The translations under genes were made by a program, and so were the position numbers. 64,000 nucleotides of DNA from Actinobacillus genomosp. 1 (GTDB lineage: Bacteria > Pseudomonadota > Gammaproteobacteria > Enterobacterales > Pasteurellaceae), in assembly GCF_029774175.1 (NCBI RefSeq), contig NZ_CP103834.1, positions 1,002,501 to 1,066,500 of the forward strand, written 5' to 3'. Positions within the stretch are counted from its first letter, which is position 1, and each line of letters opens with the position of its first letter. The notes beneath the pieces were generated by a model. It ran no database searches. It saw only the letters and a list, made by a program, of their open reading frames with translations, and was not told where the DNA came from. Positions 52,238 through 61,210 of this stretch are shown piece after piece.

Positions 52238-52903
52238 TTAGCCACAAATTCTATCAATAATTAGTACGAAAGTCGAAAAGCTAATAAAAGGAATAAAGGG
52301 TAATTTTGTGAGCTTTTCTTTCTTCATCACATAATAAAGTAGATAAAATACAATCCCAGAAAAGGATGCGATCAATAATAAGAAACATATTTCTTCTAAT
52401 GAAAATAGCGGCGATAACGCAATCAACAATAAACTGTCTCCGCTGCCTAATACTTCCTTTTTTAAAATCAAACGAGAACATAAACCTAGCATACCAAAGC
52501 AAAGGCAGCAAAACAGAAGACTTTCTCGGTATGCTTCGGTTACCGAAGCTAATAACGCTAAGACGAATATAACGGCAACATAACGAATATCGGTTAAGTA
52601 ATAACAATAATCCAAAACCGATAGAAAGCATAAAATCATCAATAGTAATGCAATGACAGGATCAACTATTCCGAAAGAGAGTGCAGGAAATGCAAGATAA
52701 AATAGATTCGCCCATCCGTTATATTGCGGTTGTAAACTCGAAGTATGACGAAAATCTCGGTAACTGCCAGAAACAGGGAATAAAGCGGAATATTCATTAT
52801 AAATCTGTTGATTAATATATTCTGCAAACTGTGGAATTTGTCTCTTACACCACCATGCAAAAATAACAGAACCGAGCAACATCAGCAATTGTTGAAATAT
52901 CAC
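52238..52903 (-). CDS. apfD: Type IV prepilin peptidase, short form (ApfD)
   Basis: 221 residues with about seven hydrophobic segments. Aspartyl protease motifs: SVLDYCYYLTD (first Asp, followed by a second Asp) and GSGDSLLL (GxGD). The family usually carries a cytoplasmic loop with CxxC pairs needed for N-methylation; no CxxC occurs here and the protein is ~60 residues shorter than P. aeruginosa PilD. It should cleave the ApfA leader. Last gene of apfABCD, start overlapping the apfC stop by one base. Confidence 0.88.
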   Translation of the reverse strand: MIFQQLLMLLGSVIFAWWCKRQIPQFAEYINQQIYNEYSALFPVSGSYRDFRHTSSLQPQYNGWANLFYLAFPALSFGIVDPVIALLLMILCFLSVLDYCYYLTDIRYVAVIFVLALLASVTEAYRESLLFCCLCFGMLGLCSRLILKKEVLGSGDSLLLIALSPLFSLEEICFLLLIASFSGIVFYLLYYVMKKEKLTKLPFIPFISFSTFVLIIDRICG

Positions 52904-54105
52904 TAAGCCCCTCCGACTAGTCCGCCTAAGTCAAAAATCGGTAAATACAAGCCAATAAAAATCGTACCGATAATTAGTCCGATAACCAGCATTAACATCG
53001 GTTCAAGAAGTTGTGATAGCAGATCAATTTGATCATTTAATTGTTGCCGAAATTGTTCCCCGATATAACCGCACATTTGCGCTAAATTGCCGCTTTTCTC
53101 CCCGATAGCAAGCATTTGCACGACTTGCACAGTAAAAATACTCGGATTTATACTTTCAGAAAAACGATAACCTTGTTTTAAAAGTGCTAGAATATTTTTG
53201 ACTTCTTTTTGTAAAATCAAATCTTGTGATTGCGTAGCCAGAAAGGTATTTAGCGCAACTTCAAGTCGAATATGCGCTTTTAACATTAAAGCCAAATTTT
53301 CGCTAAAAAATACAATACGGGCATTTTCTGCCACTTTATTAAAAAGTGGTAACAAATTTAAAATTCCTAATTTAACAGAGGTTAAAAGCCGATATTTTTT
53401 TGCAAAAAAGCAGAAAAAACCGACCGCTACTACGCTTACCATAAGAATCAATAATAAATACTGCCGTAAAAAGTTTGATAATATAAAGAGTATCTGCGTA
53501 ATAAAAGGAAGCGTTTTTTCATTCTCGGCATAAAGCTCAACAAACTGAGGTACGATAAACAGTAACATTCCGAGAGAAAGTACCAGTGAAATACTCAAGG
53601 TAACGGCAGGATAAAACATTATCTTTTTAATTCTTGTATGCAATTTTTCCGTTTGACTACGGTTTTCTGCGATATTTTCCAGAATTTCAGCCAATCGTCC
53701 GCTTTGTTCTCCAATCCTCACCAACTGTATTTCCGCTCTTGCTAAATACAGGTTAAGTTTGGTCAGACTTGCCGAAAACGTATAGCCTGATTCAATTAAA
53801 CGGCTTATATCATTAAGCCATAAGTAGAGCCGAATATGCTGCGTATTTTCTAACACTATATTCAGTGCCTGCTTTAAAGGAACGGCGGCATTAAGTAAAA
53901 TCGCTAACTGCTTAATTACTTGAGTAATAGATGTTGAAGAAACTTTTGTCGCAAAACTAAAATTGCGTTGAATTTGAATATGAGAATAGCCTTTTGACAA
54001 TAAGCGATGCTCCAGCTCCATACTATTACGAGCTAAAGCTTTCCCTTTTTGAGGTTGCCGAAAACGATTTTTAGCTTGCCAATGAAATTCATATACTTTC
54101 AACAT
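52903..54105 (-). CDS. apfC: Type IV pilus inner membrane assembly protein (ApfC, GspF/PilC family)
   Basis: 400 residues. Two repeats of the T2SF domain: residues ~55-180 (VIKQLAILLNAAVPLKQALNIV...RLIESGYTFSASL) and ~260-385 (ENLALMLKAHIRLEVALNTF...MLAIGEKSGNLAQMCGYIGEQFRQQLNDQIDLLSQLLEPMLMLVIGLIIGTI). Three membrane spans anchor the platform that works with the ApfB ATPase. Overlaps apfB by 17 bases and apfD by one. Confidence 0.92.
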   Translation of the reverse strand: MLKVYEFHWQAKNRFRQPQKGKALARNSMELEHRLLSKGYSHIQIQRNFSFATKVSSTSITQVIKQLAILLNAAVPLKQALNIVLENTQHIRLYLWLNDISRLIESGYTFSASLTKLNLYLARAEIQLVRIGEQSGRLAEILENIAENRSQTEKLHTRIKKIMFYPAVTLSISLVLSLGMLLFIVPQFVELYAENEKTLPFITQILFILSNFLRQYLLLILMVSVVAVGFFCFFAKKYRLLTSVKLGILNLLPLFNKVAENARIVFFSENLALMLKAHIRLEVALNTFLATQSQDLILQKEVKNILALLKQGYRFSESINPSIFTVQVVQMLAIGEKSGNLAQMCGYIGEQFRQQLNDQIDLLSQLLEPMLMLVIGLIIGTIFIGLYLPIFDLGGLVGGA

Positions 54106-55483
54106 TACCTAATACTCTGTTAATTTCTTCCAATGAAGTCACGCCGGCGTTTAGTTTCTGTTGCGCACTTTGATACAAATTTTCAAAATCCAGACAAGCG
54201 GTCGATTTTTCAAAAATTTTGCCATTTTTTGAAAACATCTGATAAACGCCGATTCTCCCGTTGTAACCGTGATAACAATGTTTACATCCTGTCCCGCCGC
54301 ATTGAGTACATAATTTACGTACTAAACGTTGCGCTATAACAAGTAATAACGAATTATTGATTTCATATTCTTTTATACCGAGTTGTAATAAACGTTCAAT
54401 AGCCGAAGGCGCATCATTAGTGTGCAAAGTAGAGAGAACCAAATGCCCGGTTTGCGCCGCACTCAACGCTATTTCGGCACTTTCTTGATCACGAATCTCC
54501 CCTAACATAATCACATCCGGATCTTGACGTAAAAACGTCCTCAATAACCGACTAAAACCCAAATTTATCGCAGGATTTACTTGCGTTTGAATAATTCCAT
54601 CAAGCTCGATTTCAATAGGATCTTCCGCGGTCAAAATATGCCTTTTACTGTCATTTAAATAATCTAATGCGCTGTATAACGTAATGCTCTTACCGCTGCC
54701 CGTCGGCCCTGTTACCAGTATTAGCCCTTGGGGTTGTCGCAGTGCCTGTAATAGTTTTTCTTGCTGTTCCGCTAAAAAGCCTAAGGAAATAAAATCGAAA
54801 TGCGTAGGCTTATTTTTTTGTAAACGTAAAACTACTTTCTCTCCCCAATTAGTCGGTAAACTTGAAACGCGAAAATCCAATGTTTCTGATAATGCGGTTT
54901 TAAAACTAAATTGCCCGTCTTGCGGAAGACGAGATTCGCTAATATCGAGTTTCGCTAATAATTTAATTCGAGAAAGAATACGGTTGGCAAGCTGAAGAGA
55001 AAGTGATTTATAGTGATGTAACACACCGTCAATACGTAATCGAATCAGCATATTGTCTTTCTGCGGTTCTAAATGAATATCCGAGACATTGTGCTTTAAA
55101 CTGTATTTAAACAGGCTATCTAACACTTGAATAATAGGATCATTAAAATCCAAATGTTCCGTTTGTTCTAAAGACTGATAATGCAGTTCGGTTTCTTCAT
55201 ATACGGACTGTTGTTCCGGCATTAATTGTCCAAGTAGATATTTCAATTCTTCGGAGGAAACCAATACCGGTTCAATTCGCTTATGAGCAATAAAAGCAAA
55301 AATTTCGCAAGCACTGAGATTATTCATATCGTCGATTGCAAGCCACAAGATTTGCTCATCTTCCTGAATCGGTACGGCAAGATAACGTAATAGAATATGA
55401 CCTTCCTCAGCATTTTTTTGCCATCGTTCATCGGAGATCCGCAATACTTGCCTACTGTTTATGTCACATACCGAATACTGCAT
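54089..55483 (-). CDS. apfB: Type IV pilus assembly ATPase (ApfB, GspE/PilB family)
   Basis: 464 residues. Walker A GPTGSGKS, the Asp box ILTAEDPIEIELDGIIQTQVN, Walker B VIMLGEIRDQESAEIAL and the His box TGHLVLSTLHTNDAPSAIERL are intact. A zinc tetracysteine CTQCGGTGCKHC near residue 405 is typical of extension ATPases. Shorter than PilB (~565) because the N-terminal N1 region is reduced. GGAG precedes ATG 55483, 17 bases after the apfA stop. Confidence 0.94.
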   Translation of the reverse strand: MQYSVCDINSRQVLRISDERWQKNAEEGHILLRYLAVPIQEDEQILWLAIDDMNNLSACEIFAFIAHKRIEPVLVSSEELKYLLGQLMPEQQSVYEETELHYQSLEQTEHLDFNDPIIQVLDSLFKYSLKHNVSDIHLEPQKDNMLIRLRIDGVLHHYKSLSLQLANRILSRIKLLAKLDISESRLPQDGQFSFKTALSETLDFRVSSLPTNWGEKVVLRLQKNKPTHFDFISLGFLAEQQEKLLQALRQPQGLILVTGPTGSGKSITLYSALDYLNDSKRHILTAEDPIEIELDGIIQTQVNPAINLGFSRLLRTFLRQDPDVIMLGEIRDQESAEIALSAAQTGHLVLSTLHTNDAPSAIERLLQLGIKEYEINNSLLLVIAQRLVRKLCTQCGGTGCKHCYHGYNGRIGVYQMFSKNGKIFEKSTACLDFENLYQSAQQKLNAGVTSLEEINRVLGNVESI

Positions 55484-55500
55484 ATCGTGCTCCGAAGGAT

Positions 55501-55947
55501 TTAATTTGCGGCACAGAAATTTGCCGGAAATAAACTCAAATCTGCCCCGTTACATTTCGTTTCCCAAGAAATCGTATTCCCGTTATAGTTCGGTGTCATT
55601 GTATAGCCGTATTCCTGTAGATTCCCCTTCCCCGTCACTGTAATCGTGCCGCTTTCAACCGTAATCGTATTTAGATATTTAGCTCTTTTAAGCTCCGTAA
55701 TTTTGCTAACGCCGTTCTGACCGCTACTACAATTTTTCGCCTCTCCCGTGTTATACATACAAATTTCAACATCCGTTTTATAGGAAGCCGACGCCGATAA
55801 CAATTCGGAAAGTGCCGCTTTTTGGGTATAACTGTTGTATGACGGAATCGCAACCGTAGCAAGAATGGCGATAATCGCAATCACGATCATCAATTCAATT
55901 AAAGTAAATGCTTTAGTTAGCGGTCGAATAAGATTTAGTTTTTGCAT
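55501..55947 (-). CDS. apfA: Type IV prepilin ApfA
   Basis: 148 residues. A 13-residue leader MQKLNLIRPLTKA precedes the mature start FTLIELMIVIAIIAILATVA, with Glu at +5. The residue at -1 is Ala (GCA) rather than the nearly invariant Gly. The C-terminal disulfide loop is bounded by Cys in WETKCNG and ANFCAAN. In A. pleuropneumoniae ApfA is the major pilin for adhesion, and the Haemophilus homologue is needed for natural transformation. First gene of apfABCD, with AAGGAG before the ATG and a CRP-S site upstream. Confidence 0.93.
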   Translation of the reverse strand: MQKLNLIRPLTKAFTLIELMIVIAIIAILATVAIPSYNSYTQKAALSELLSASASYKTDVEICMYNTGEAKNCSSGQNGVSKITELKRAKYLNTITVESGTITVTGKGNLQEYGYTMTPNYNGNTISWETKCNGADLSLFPANFCAAN

Positions 55948-56027
55948 ACCGTACTCCTTTTATTTCCAACAGATGCCTTTAAAAAGTGTGCAATATTTTG
56001 TATGTTCTCACTAGCGGCATAATGTAC

Positions 56028-56049
56028 TTCTGCGATCCGTATCGCAAAA
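56028..56049. promoter_or_regulatory. CRP-S type competence site upstream of apfABCD
   Basis: Core TGCGA-TCCGTA-TCGCA (56031-56046), a perfect TGCGA/TCGCA pair as defined for Sxy-dependent competence promoters in Haemophilus and Actinobacillus. It lies 81 bases upstream of apfA and between apfA and the divergent radA. Confidence 0.75.
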
Positions 56050-56126
56050 ACAGTAAATTTATAACTGTTTATTTAGTCAGTATCTTTTGTTATGATGACA
56101 ACGTTTTAATCAATTCAGAGGTCAAA

Positions 56127-57506
56127 ATGGCAAAGGCACCCAAAACAGCTTATGTATGTAATGATTGCGGCGCGGAATATTCTCGCTGGATGGGACAATG
56201 TAAAGAGTGCAAGGCATGGAATACGATTAGCGAAGTTCGCTTAATCTCAGCTAAAGAATCAAATAAAAACGACCGCTTCAGCGGTTATGCCGGGGAGACC
56301 TCCGGCAAAGTACAAACTTTATCTGAAATCAGCTTACAAGAAGTCCCTCGTTTCAGCAGCGGTTTTAATGAACTTGATCGCGTACTGGGCGGAGGTGTTG
56401 TACCGGGTTCGGCGATTTTAATCGGCGGTCATCCCGGTGCCGGTAAATCCACCTTGCTTCTGCAAGTAATGTGCGGCTTAGCTAAAGATTTACCAACGCT
56501 TTATGTCACCGGTGAAGAATCCTTACAACAGGTGGCGATGAGGGCTAACCGTTTAGGCTTACCGACCGAAAATTTAAAAATGCTTTCCGAAACCTCCGTT
56601 GAGCATATTTGTAATATCGCCGACCAAGAAAAACCGAAAATTATGGTGATAGACTCTATCCAAGTGATGCACCTTGCCGATATTCAATCTTCTCCCGGCA
56701 GTGTTTCTCAAGTGCGGGAGTGTGCTTCGTTTTTAACTCGCTATGCGAAAACACGGCAAGTAGCGATTATTATGGTCGGACACGTAACCAAAGACGGTAC
56801 GCTCGCCGGCCCTAAAGTATTAGAGCATTGTATCGATGCGTCAATTTTACTGGAAGGCGAATCGGATTCTCGATTCCGTACCTTACGCAGCCAGAAAAAC
56901 CGTTTCGGTGCGGTCAATGAATTGGGCGTATTTGCTATGACCGAACAAGGTTTACGAGAAGTAAAAAATCCTTCTGCGATTTTCCTTAGCCGTAGTGATG
57001 AGCAAACACCGGGCAGTTCCGTAATGGTACTTTGGGAAGGAACCCGTCCGTTATTAGTTGAAATTCAAGCGTTAGTCGATCACTCTATGTTAGCCAACCC
57101 TCGTCGTGTTGCGGTCGGATTGGATCACAACCGTTTATCCTTATTACTTGCAGTATTACATCGGCATGGCGGTTTGCAAATGTCGGATCAAGATGTGTTC
57201 GTCAATGTAGTCGGTGGGGTAAAAGTGACTGAAACCAGTGCCGATCTTGCGTTAATTTTGGCTTTAATTTCCAGTTTTAGAAATCGCTCGTTACCACAAG
57301 ATTTAGTGGTATTCGGCGAAGTCGGGTTAGCCGGTGAAATTCGCCCGGTACCGAGCGGTCAGGAACGTATTAGCGAAGCGGCGAAACACGGCTTTAAACG
57401 CGCGATCATTCCGCATGGCAACGCCCCCAAAAAACCGATTAAAGGCATGGAAGTGTTTACCGTTAAAAAATTAAGCGACGCACTGGATATCCTCGGCAAT
57501 CTCTAA
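56127..57506 (+). CDS. radA: DNA repair protein RadA (Sms)
   Basis: 459 residues from ATG 56127 (AGAGG upstream); the longer in-frame ORF crosses the apfA promoter. N-terminal zinc finger CNDCG...CKEC; Walker A GHPGAGKST; the RadA-specific KNRFG motif in LRSQKNRFGAVNELG; a C-terminal Lon-protease-like domain (VNVVGGVKVTETSADLALILAL, GEVGLAGEIRPV). Helicase that drives branch migration in recombination and, in some species, natural transformation. Confidence 0.96.
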   Translation: MAKAPKTAYVCNDCGAEYSRWMGQCKECKAWNTISEVRLISAKESNKNDRFSGYAGETSGKVQTLSEISLQEVPRFSSGFNELDRVLGGGVVPGSAILIGGHPGAGKSTLLLQVMCGLAKDLPTLYVTGEESLQQVAMRANRLGLPTENLKMLSETSVEHICNIADQEKPKIMVIDSIQVMHLADIQSSPGSVSQVRECASFLTRYAKTRQVAIIMVGHVTKDGTLAGPKVLEHCIDASILLEGESDSRFRTLRSQKNRFGAVNELGVFAMTEQGLREVKNPSAIFLSRSDEQTPGSSVMVLWEGTRPLLVEIQALVDHSMLANPRRVAVGLDHNRLSLLLAVLHRHGGLQMSDQDVFVNVVGGVKVTETSADLALILALISSFRNRSLPQDLVVFGEVGLAGEIRPVPSGQERISEAAKHGFKRAIIPHGNAPKKPIKGMEVFTVKKLSDALDILGNL

Positions 57507-57511
57507 TACAA

Positions 57512-57540
57512 AAACAGACCGTGGCAAGCGGTCTGTTTTA
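57512..57540. terminator. Bidirectional terminator, radA / YgjV-like gene
   Basis: AAACAGACCG (57512-57521) pairs with CGGTCTGTTT (57529-57538) around a TGGCAAG loop; the right side includes an uptake-like AAGCGGTC. Confidence 0.8.
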
Positions 57541-57549
57541 GTTAAAATC

Positions 57550-57783
57550 TTACGAATTTATTTCAACCGGTCTATGCCAATTTTTAAAGACAAAATAGAA
57601 ATTCAATAACGCAACAAATAGGTTCATTACCATTACCGGAATAGATCCGATAAAAAAGCCGTAAATTACGAACAGTACGCAACCAATCGCATTAATCAAA
57701 CGAAGCTTAATCACATCTTTTAGTACAAAAGATAAACCGACAAACGCCATTGCGACATAACCTAACAGTTCAACGTAATCCAT
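57550..57783 (-). CDS. Small membrane protein, YgjV-like
   Basis: 77 residues with three hydrophobic segments (~5-20, 28-48, 50-68). The pattern VELLGYVAMAFVGLSFVLKDVIKLRLINAIGCVLFVIYGFFIGSIPVMVMNLFVALLNFY resembles YgjV-type inner membrane proteins of unknown role, which also contain repeats of this LRxxNxxGxxxFxxYG unit. GGAG precedes the start. Alone between radA and folA. Confidence 0.72.
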   Translation of the reverse strand: MDYVELLGYVAMAFVGLSFVLKDVIKLRLINAIGCVLFVIYGFFIGSIPVMVMNLFVALLNFYFVFKNWHRPVEINS

Positions 57784-57912
57784 ATTTACTCCTTTAAATA
57801 ATAAAATTGTCGAACCGATTGTACGCTTTCTTTTTTACTTTGTGTTTAAGCAATAAAAATGCAAAGGTTTGCGTTTTGTAAAGATGAATTAACTGCTCAC
57901 AAAACAAACAAA

Positions 57913-58401
57913 TTATTTTCTTTCTAAAATCATAAAATGACAACGATAGGCGTTTTGTTCGTCAATTTCCGACCATTTTTCTTCGGATAACCGCCAATTT
58001 GATTCGTCAAACTCAAACAACGTATCGCCCTCAATTTCAGCCTGAATTTCCGTTAAATAAAGTCTGTCCGCTTGCGGAATTGTTTGTTTAAACAACTCGC
58101 CGCCGCCGAGCACCATAATCTCATCCGTATTTGCAAAAGTGTTGGCTAATTCGACCGCTTGCGCAAAGTTTTCCGCCATATAAGCCCCTTCCACACAAAA
58201 CCCTGAACGCGACAAAATAATATTCGGTCGTTTCGGCAAAAGTCGTCCGATAGATTCATAAGTTTTACGCCCCATAATCACCGGCTTACCTAGCGTATTT
58301 TGGCGAAACCAAGCCAAATCCACCGGCAAATTCCACGGCATTTGGTTATCTTTGCCGATAACGTGATTTAAGGTTCTGGCAACAATCAAACTTATCTTCA
58401 T
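57913..58401 (-). CDS. folA: Dihydrofolate reductase
   Basis: 162 residues, standard for bacterial DHFR. Signature ARTLNHVIGKDNQMPWNLPVDLAWFRQNT with substrate Asp ~27; NADPH site PVIMGRKTYESIGRLLPKRPNIILSR; EIMVLGGGELFKQTIPQADRLYLTEI. Target of trimethoprim; no known resistance pattern was assessed. Divergent from proB. Confidence 0.97.
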   Translation of the reverse strand: MKISLIVARTLNHVIGKDNQMPWNLPVDLAWFRQNTLGKPVIMGRKTYESIGRLLPKRPNIILSRSGFCVEGAYMAENFAQAVELANTFANTDEIMVLGGGELFKQTIPQADRLYLTEIQAEIEGDTLFEFDESNWRLSEEKWSEIDEQNAYRCHFMILERK

Positions 58402-58487
58402 TTTTTCTTCCTTTTCAATAAAATTGGGCGTGATTTTAACAAATAAAAGTGATACTTTGGTGTTAAATTTTTTATCGGGATAAGACT

Positions 58488-59579
58488 ATGCAAAAGACGA
58501 TTGTAATTAAATTTGGTACCAGTACTCTCACGCACGGCGGAAAAAGTTTAAGCCGTCCTTATATGCTGGAATTAGTTAAACAAATTGCTCAACTTCATCA
58601 ACATCATCGAGTGATTGTCGTCACTTCCGGAGCCGCTGCAGCCGGCAGAGATTATTTAGGTCATCCCGAGCTTCCCAAAACACTTGCTTATAAACAAATG
58701 CTTGCCGCCGTCGGACAAAGCCAATTGATCCGTACCTGGGAAAATTTATTCGATATTTACGGGATTCATATCGGGCAAATTTTATTAACCCGTGCCGATA
58801 TTGATGATCGCGAACGTTTTTTAAATGCACGTGACACGTTAAATGCGTTGTTAGAGCAAAAAATCATTCCCGTTATCAATGAAAACGATACGGTCGCTAC
58901 CGAAGAATTTAAAGTTGGCGATAACGACAATCTTTCCGCCCTTGTCGCAATTTTAGCTCATGCGGATCAGCTTTATTTACTCACGGATCAAGAAGGCTTA
59001 TTTGATGCGGATCCCCGTTCAAATCCTCAAGCGAAATTATTATCCGTCGTAGAGAAAATCACGCCTGAAATTCGCCAAATGGCGGGAGGTAGCGTAACCG
59101 GTCTTGGTACCGGCGGTATGAGTACTAAAATTACCGCAGCCGATATTGCTACCCGTTCGGGGGTTGAAACCATTATCGCCTGCGGTTCTCGTGAGAATGT
59201 TTTAGTCGATTTAGCCAACGGCGAATCTATCGGTAGTAAATTTTTAGTGCAATCCGACCGCTTGGAAGGGCGTAAACAGTGGCTATTCGCCGCACCGCAA
59301 GTCGGTTCACTTGTGGTAGATAAAGGGGCGGAAGCCGCATTGTTACAACATAAATCACTACTGCCTGTCGGTGTTTCTGAAATTAATGGCGTATTTAGCC
59401 GTGGCGAAGTCGTTAAAATATTCAATCAGGAAGGTAAAGCGCTCGCATTAGGGCTTGCTCGCTATAATAGCGATGCGCTGATTCGTATTAAAGGCAAAAA
59501 ATCCGCAGAGATCGAATCGCTACTCGGTTATGAATTCGGCTCGGTTGCCGTGCATATTGATGAAATGGTTATTTACTAA
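58488..59579 (+). CDS. proB: Glutamate 5-kinase
   Basis: 363 residues. First step of proline synthesis. Amino-acid kinase domain (IVIKFGTSTLTHGG, VIVVTSGAAAAGR, VINENDTVATEEFKVGDNDNLSALVA, GGMSTKITAADIATRSG) followed by a C-terminal PUA domain (~residues 280-363). No proA is adjacent. The next gene starts 15 bases downstream. Confidence 0.97.
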   Translation: MQKTIVIKFGTSTLTHGGKSLSRPYMLELVKQIAQLHQHHRVIVVTSGAAAAGRDYLGHPELPKTLAYKQMLAAVGQSQLIRTWENLFDIYGIHIGQILLTRADIDDRERFLNARDTLNALLEQKIIPVINENDTVATEEFKVGDNDNLSALVAILAHADQLYLLTDQEGLFDADPRSNPQAKLLSVVEKITPEIRQMAGGSVTGLGTGGMSTKITAADIATRSGVETIIACGSRENVLVDLANGESIGSKFLVQSDRLEGRKQWLFAAPQVGSLVVDKGAEAALLQHKSLLPVGVSEINGVFSRGEVVKIFNQEGKALALGLARYNSDALIRIKGKKSAEIESLLGYEFGSVAVHIDEMVIY

Positions 59580-59594
59580 AATAAAAGGATTTTT

Positions 59595-60371
59595 ATGGAA
59601 CTTTCGTTTGATGTTTTAGCAATGTTATTTGGCATTGCAACGATTGCCGGCTTTATTGATGCTATCGCAGGCGGCGGCGGGTTACTGACGATCCCCGCCT
59701 TGCTTTCCGCCGGCATACCGCCGACGATGGCACTTGGTACGAATAAATTACAAGCCTGCGGCGGTTCGTTTTCCGCTTCGCTTTATTTTGTTCGTCAAAA
59801 AGCGGTTAATCTCAGACAAATTTCCCTATTGATTCTATTGACCTTTATCGGTGCGGCTTGCGGTACAATCTTCGTGCAGATGATCGACGTCAATTCGCTC
59901 AAAATGTTATTACCGTTTTTAGTGTTAATCATCGGTATTTATTTTTTATTTAGCCCGACTGTCGGCGATGAAGACCGAAAACAACGTATCAGCTTTCCAT
60001 TATTCGCCTTTAGTGCCGCCGCCGGTATCGGTTTTTATGACGGTATGTTCGGGCCGGCAACCGGTTCGTTTTTTACCTTGGCCTTTATCTTATTACTCGG
60101 CTTTAATTTACCGAAAGCCGTTGCTCATGCCAAAGTGCTAAATTTTACCTCTAACTTTGCTGCACTTATCTTTTTTATATTAGGCGGTGCAGTTTTATGG
60201 AAAATCGGTTTTATTATGATGATTGGTCAATTTATCGGCGGTACTTTAGGTGCGAGAATGGTGGTGACCAAAGGTAAAAAACTGGTACGCCCGATGTTGG
60301 TCACTATGTCATTTCTTATGGTAATCAAAATGTTATACGAACAAGGATTGTTATCTTTTCTGGGAATATAA
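59595..60371 (+). CDS. yfcA: TSUP-family permease (TauE/SafE, YfcA-like)
   Basis: 258 residues, about eight spans. GFIDAIAGGGGLLTIPALLSAGIPPTMALGTNKLQACGGSFSASLYF is the first family repeat, and GFYDGMFGPATGSFFTLAFILLLGFNLPKAVAHAKVLNFTSNFAAL the second. Members export sulfur-containing or organic anions; the substrate is unknown. AAAGGA precedes the ATG; nth starts directly after its stop. Confidence 0.86.
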   Translation: MELSFDVLAMLFGIATIAGFIDAIAGGGGLLTIPALLSAGIPPTMALGTNKLQACGGSFSASLYFVRQKAVNLRQISLLILLTFIGAACGTIFVQMIDVNSLKMLLPFLVLIIGIYFLFSPTVGDEDRKQRISFPLFAFSAAAGIGFYDGMFGPATGSFFTLAFILLLGFNLPKAVAHAKVLNFTSNFAALIFFILGGAVLWKIGFIMMIGQFIGGTLGARMVVTKGKKLVRPMLVTMSFLMVIKMLYEQGLLSFLGI

Positions 60372-61004
60372 ATGAATCAAGCAAAACGAATTGAAATTTT
60401 AACCCGTTTACGTAACGAAAACCCTCACCCTACTACCGAACTGAATTACAGTAATCCGTTTGAATTACTGATTGCGGTTATTCTTTCCGCTCAAGCGACG
60501 GATAAAGGAGTAAATAAAGCAACGGATAAATTATTTCCGGTTGCGAATACGCCGCAAGCTATCTTGGACTTAGGCGTGGACGGCTTAAAAGAATATATTA
60601 AAACTATCGGACTGTTTAACAGTAAAGCCGAAAATATTATCAAAACTTGCCGAGATTTGATTGAAAAACATAACGGCCAAGTACCGGAAAATCGTGAAGC
60701 ATTGGAAGCACTTGCCGGTGTCGGTCGTAAAACCGCAAATGTCGTACTTAATACCGCTTTCGGTCATCCGACCATTGCGGTCGATACGCATATTTTTCGC
60801 GTAGCCAACCGTACCGGATTCGCCCCCGGTAAAGATGTCGTTAAAGTGGAAGAAAAACTGCTAAAAGTAGTACCCGCCGAATTTAAAGTGGATGTACATC
60901 ATTGGTTGATTCTACACGGACGCTACACTTGCATTGCTCGCAAGCCTCGTTGCGGTTCTTGTATTATTGAAGACTTATGTGAATACAAAGATAAAAGCGA
61001 GTAA
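60372..61004 (+). CDS. nth: Endonuclease III
   Basis: 210 residues. DNA glycosylase/AP lyase for oxidised pyrimidines. Helix-hairpin-helix LEALAGVGRKTANVVLNTAFG with catalytic Lys (~120) and the catalytic Asp in IAVDTHIFRVANR (~138); 4Fe-4S cysteines in C-(6)-C-(2)-C-(5)-C: CIARKPRCGSCIIEDLC. Starts with no gap after the TSUP permease gene. A long inverted uptake-signal pair follows. Confidence 0.97.
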   Translation: MNQAKRIEILTRLRNENPHPTTELNYSNPFELLIAVILSAQATDKGVNKATDKLFPVANTPQAILDLGVDGLKEYIKTIGLFNSKAENIIKTCRDLIEKHNGQVPENREALEALAGVGRKTANVVLNTAFGHPTIAVDTHIFRVANRTGFAPGKDVVKVEEKLLKVVPAEFKVDVHHWLILHGRYTCIARKPRCGSCIIEDLCEYKDKSE

Positions 61005-61021
61005 TCATTCTTCTATCGTAG

Positions 61022-61077
61022 CAAGCGGTTATATTTTCGCGATAATTTGCAAAATATCCTGAAAATATAACCGCTTG
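61022..61077. terminator. Inverted uptake-signal pair after nth (17-base arms)
   Basis: CAAGCGGTTATATTTTC (61022-61038) and GAAAATATAACCGCTTG (61061-61077) are perfectly complementary, with a 22-base loop. Strong hairpin; no long T-run follows on the plus strand. Confidence 0.7.
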
Positions 61078-61210
61078 TCGTATGCTATTTTCATGCTGCA
61101 TAACTTTAGTATTCGTCCGCAGTTCTTTTCTTATGCTTTATTTATTTTCAAATTAACAATGCTACAATGTTGTTTTCCAACTTCGACTTCCTCCCTATTA
61201 AGGACAAATC

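Noticed and set aside
55986..56126. Longer RadA starting at 55986
   Set aside because: The extension crosses the CRP-S site and the apfA leader; the RadA start MAKAPKTAYVCNDCG with AGAGG at 56127 matches the family.
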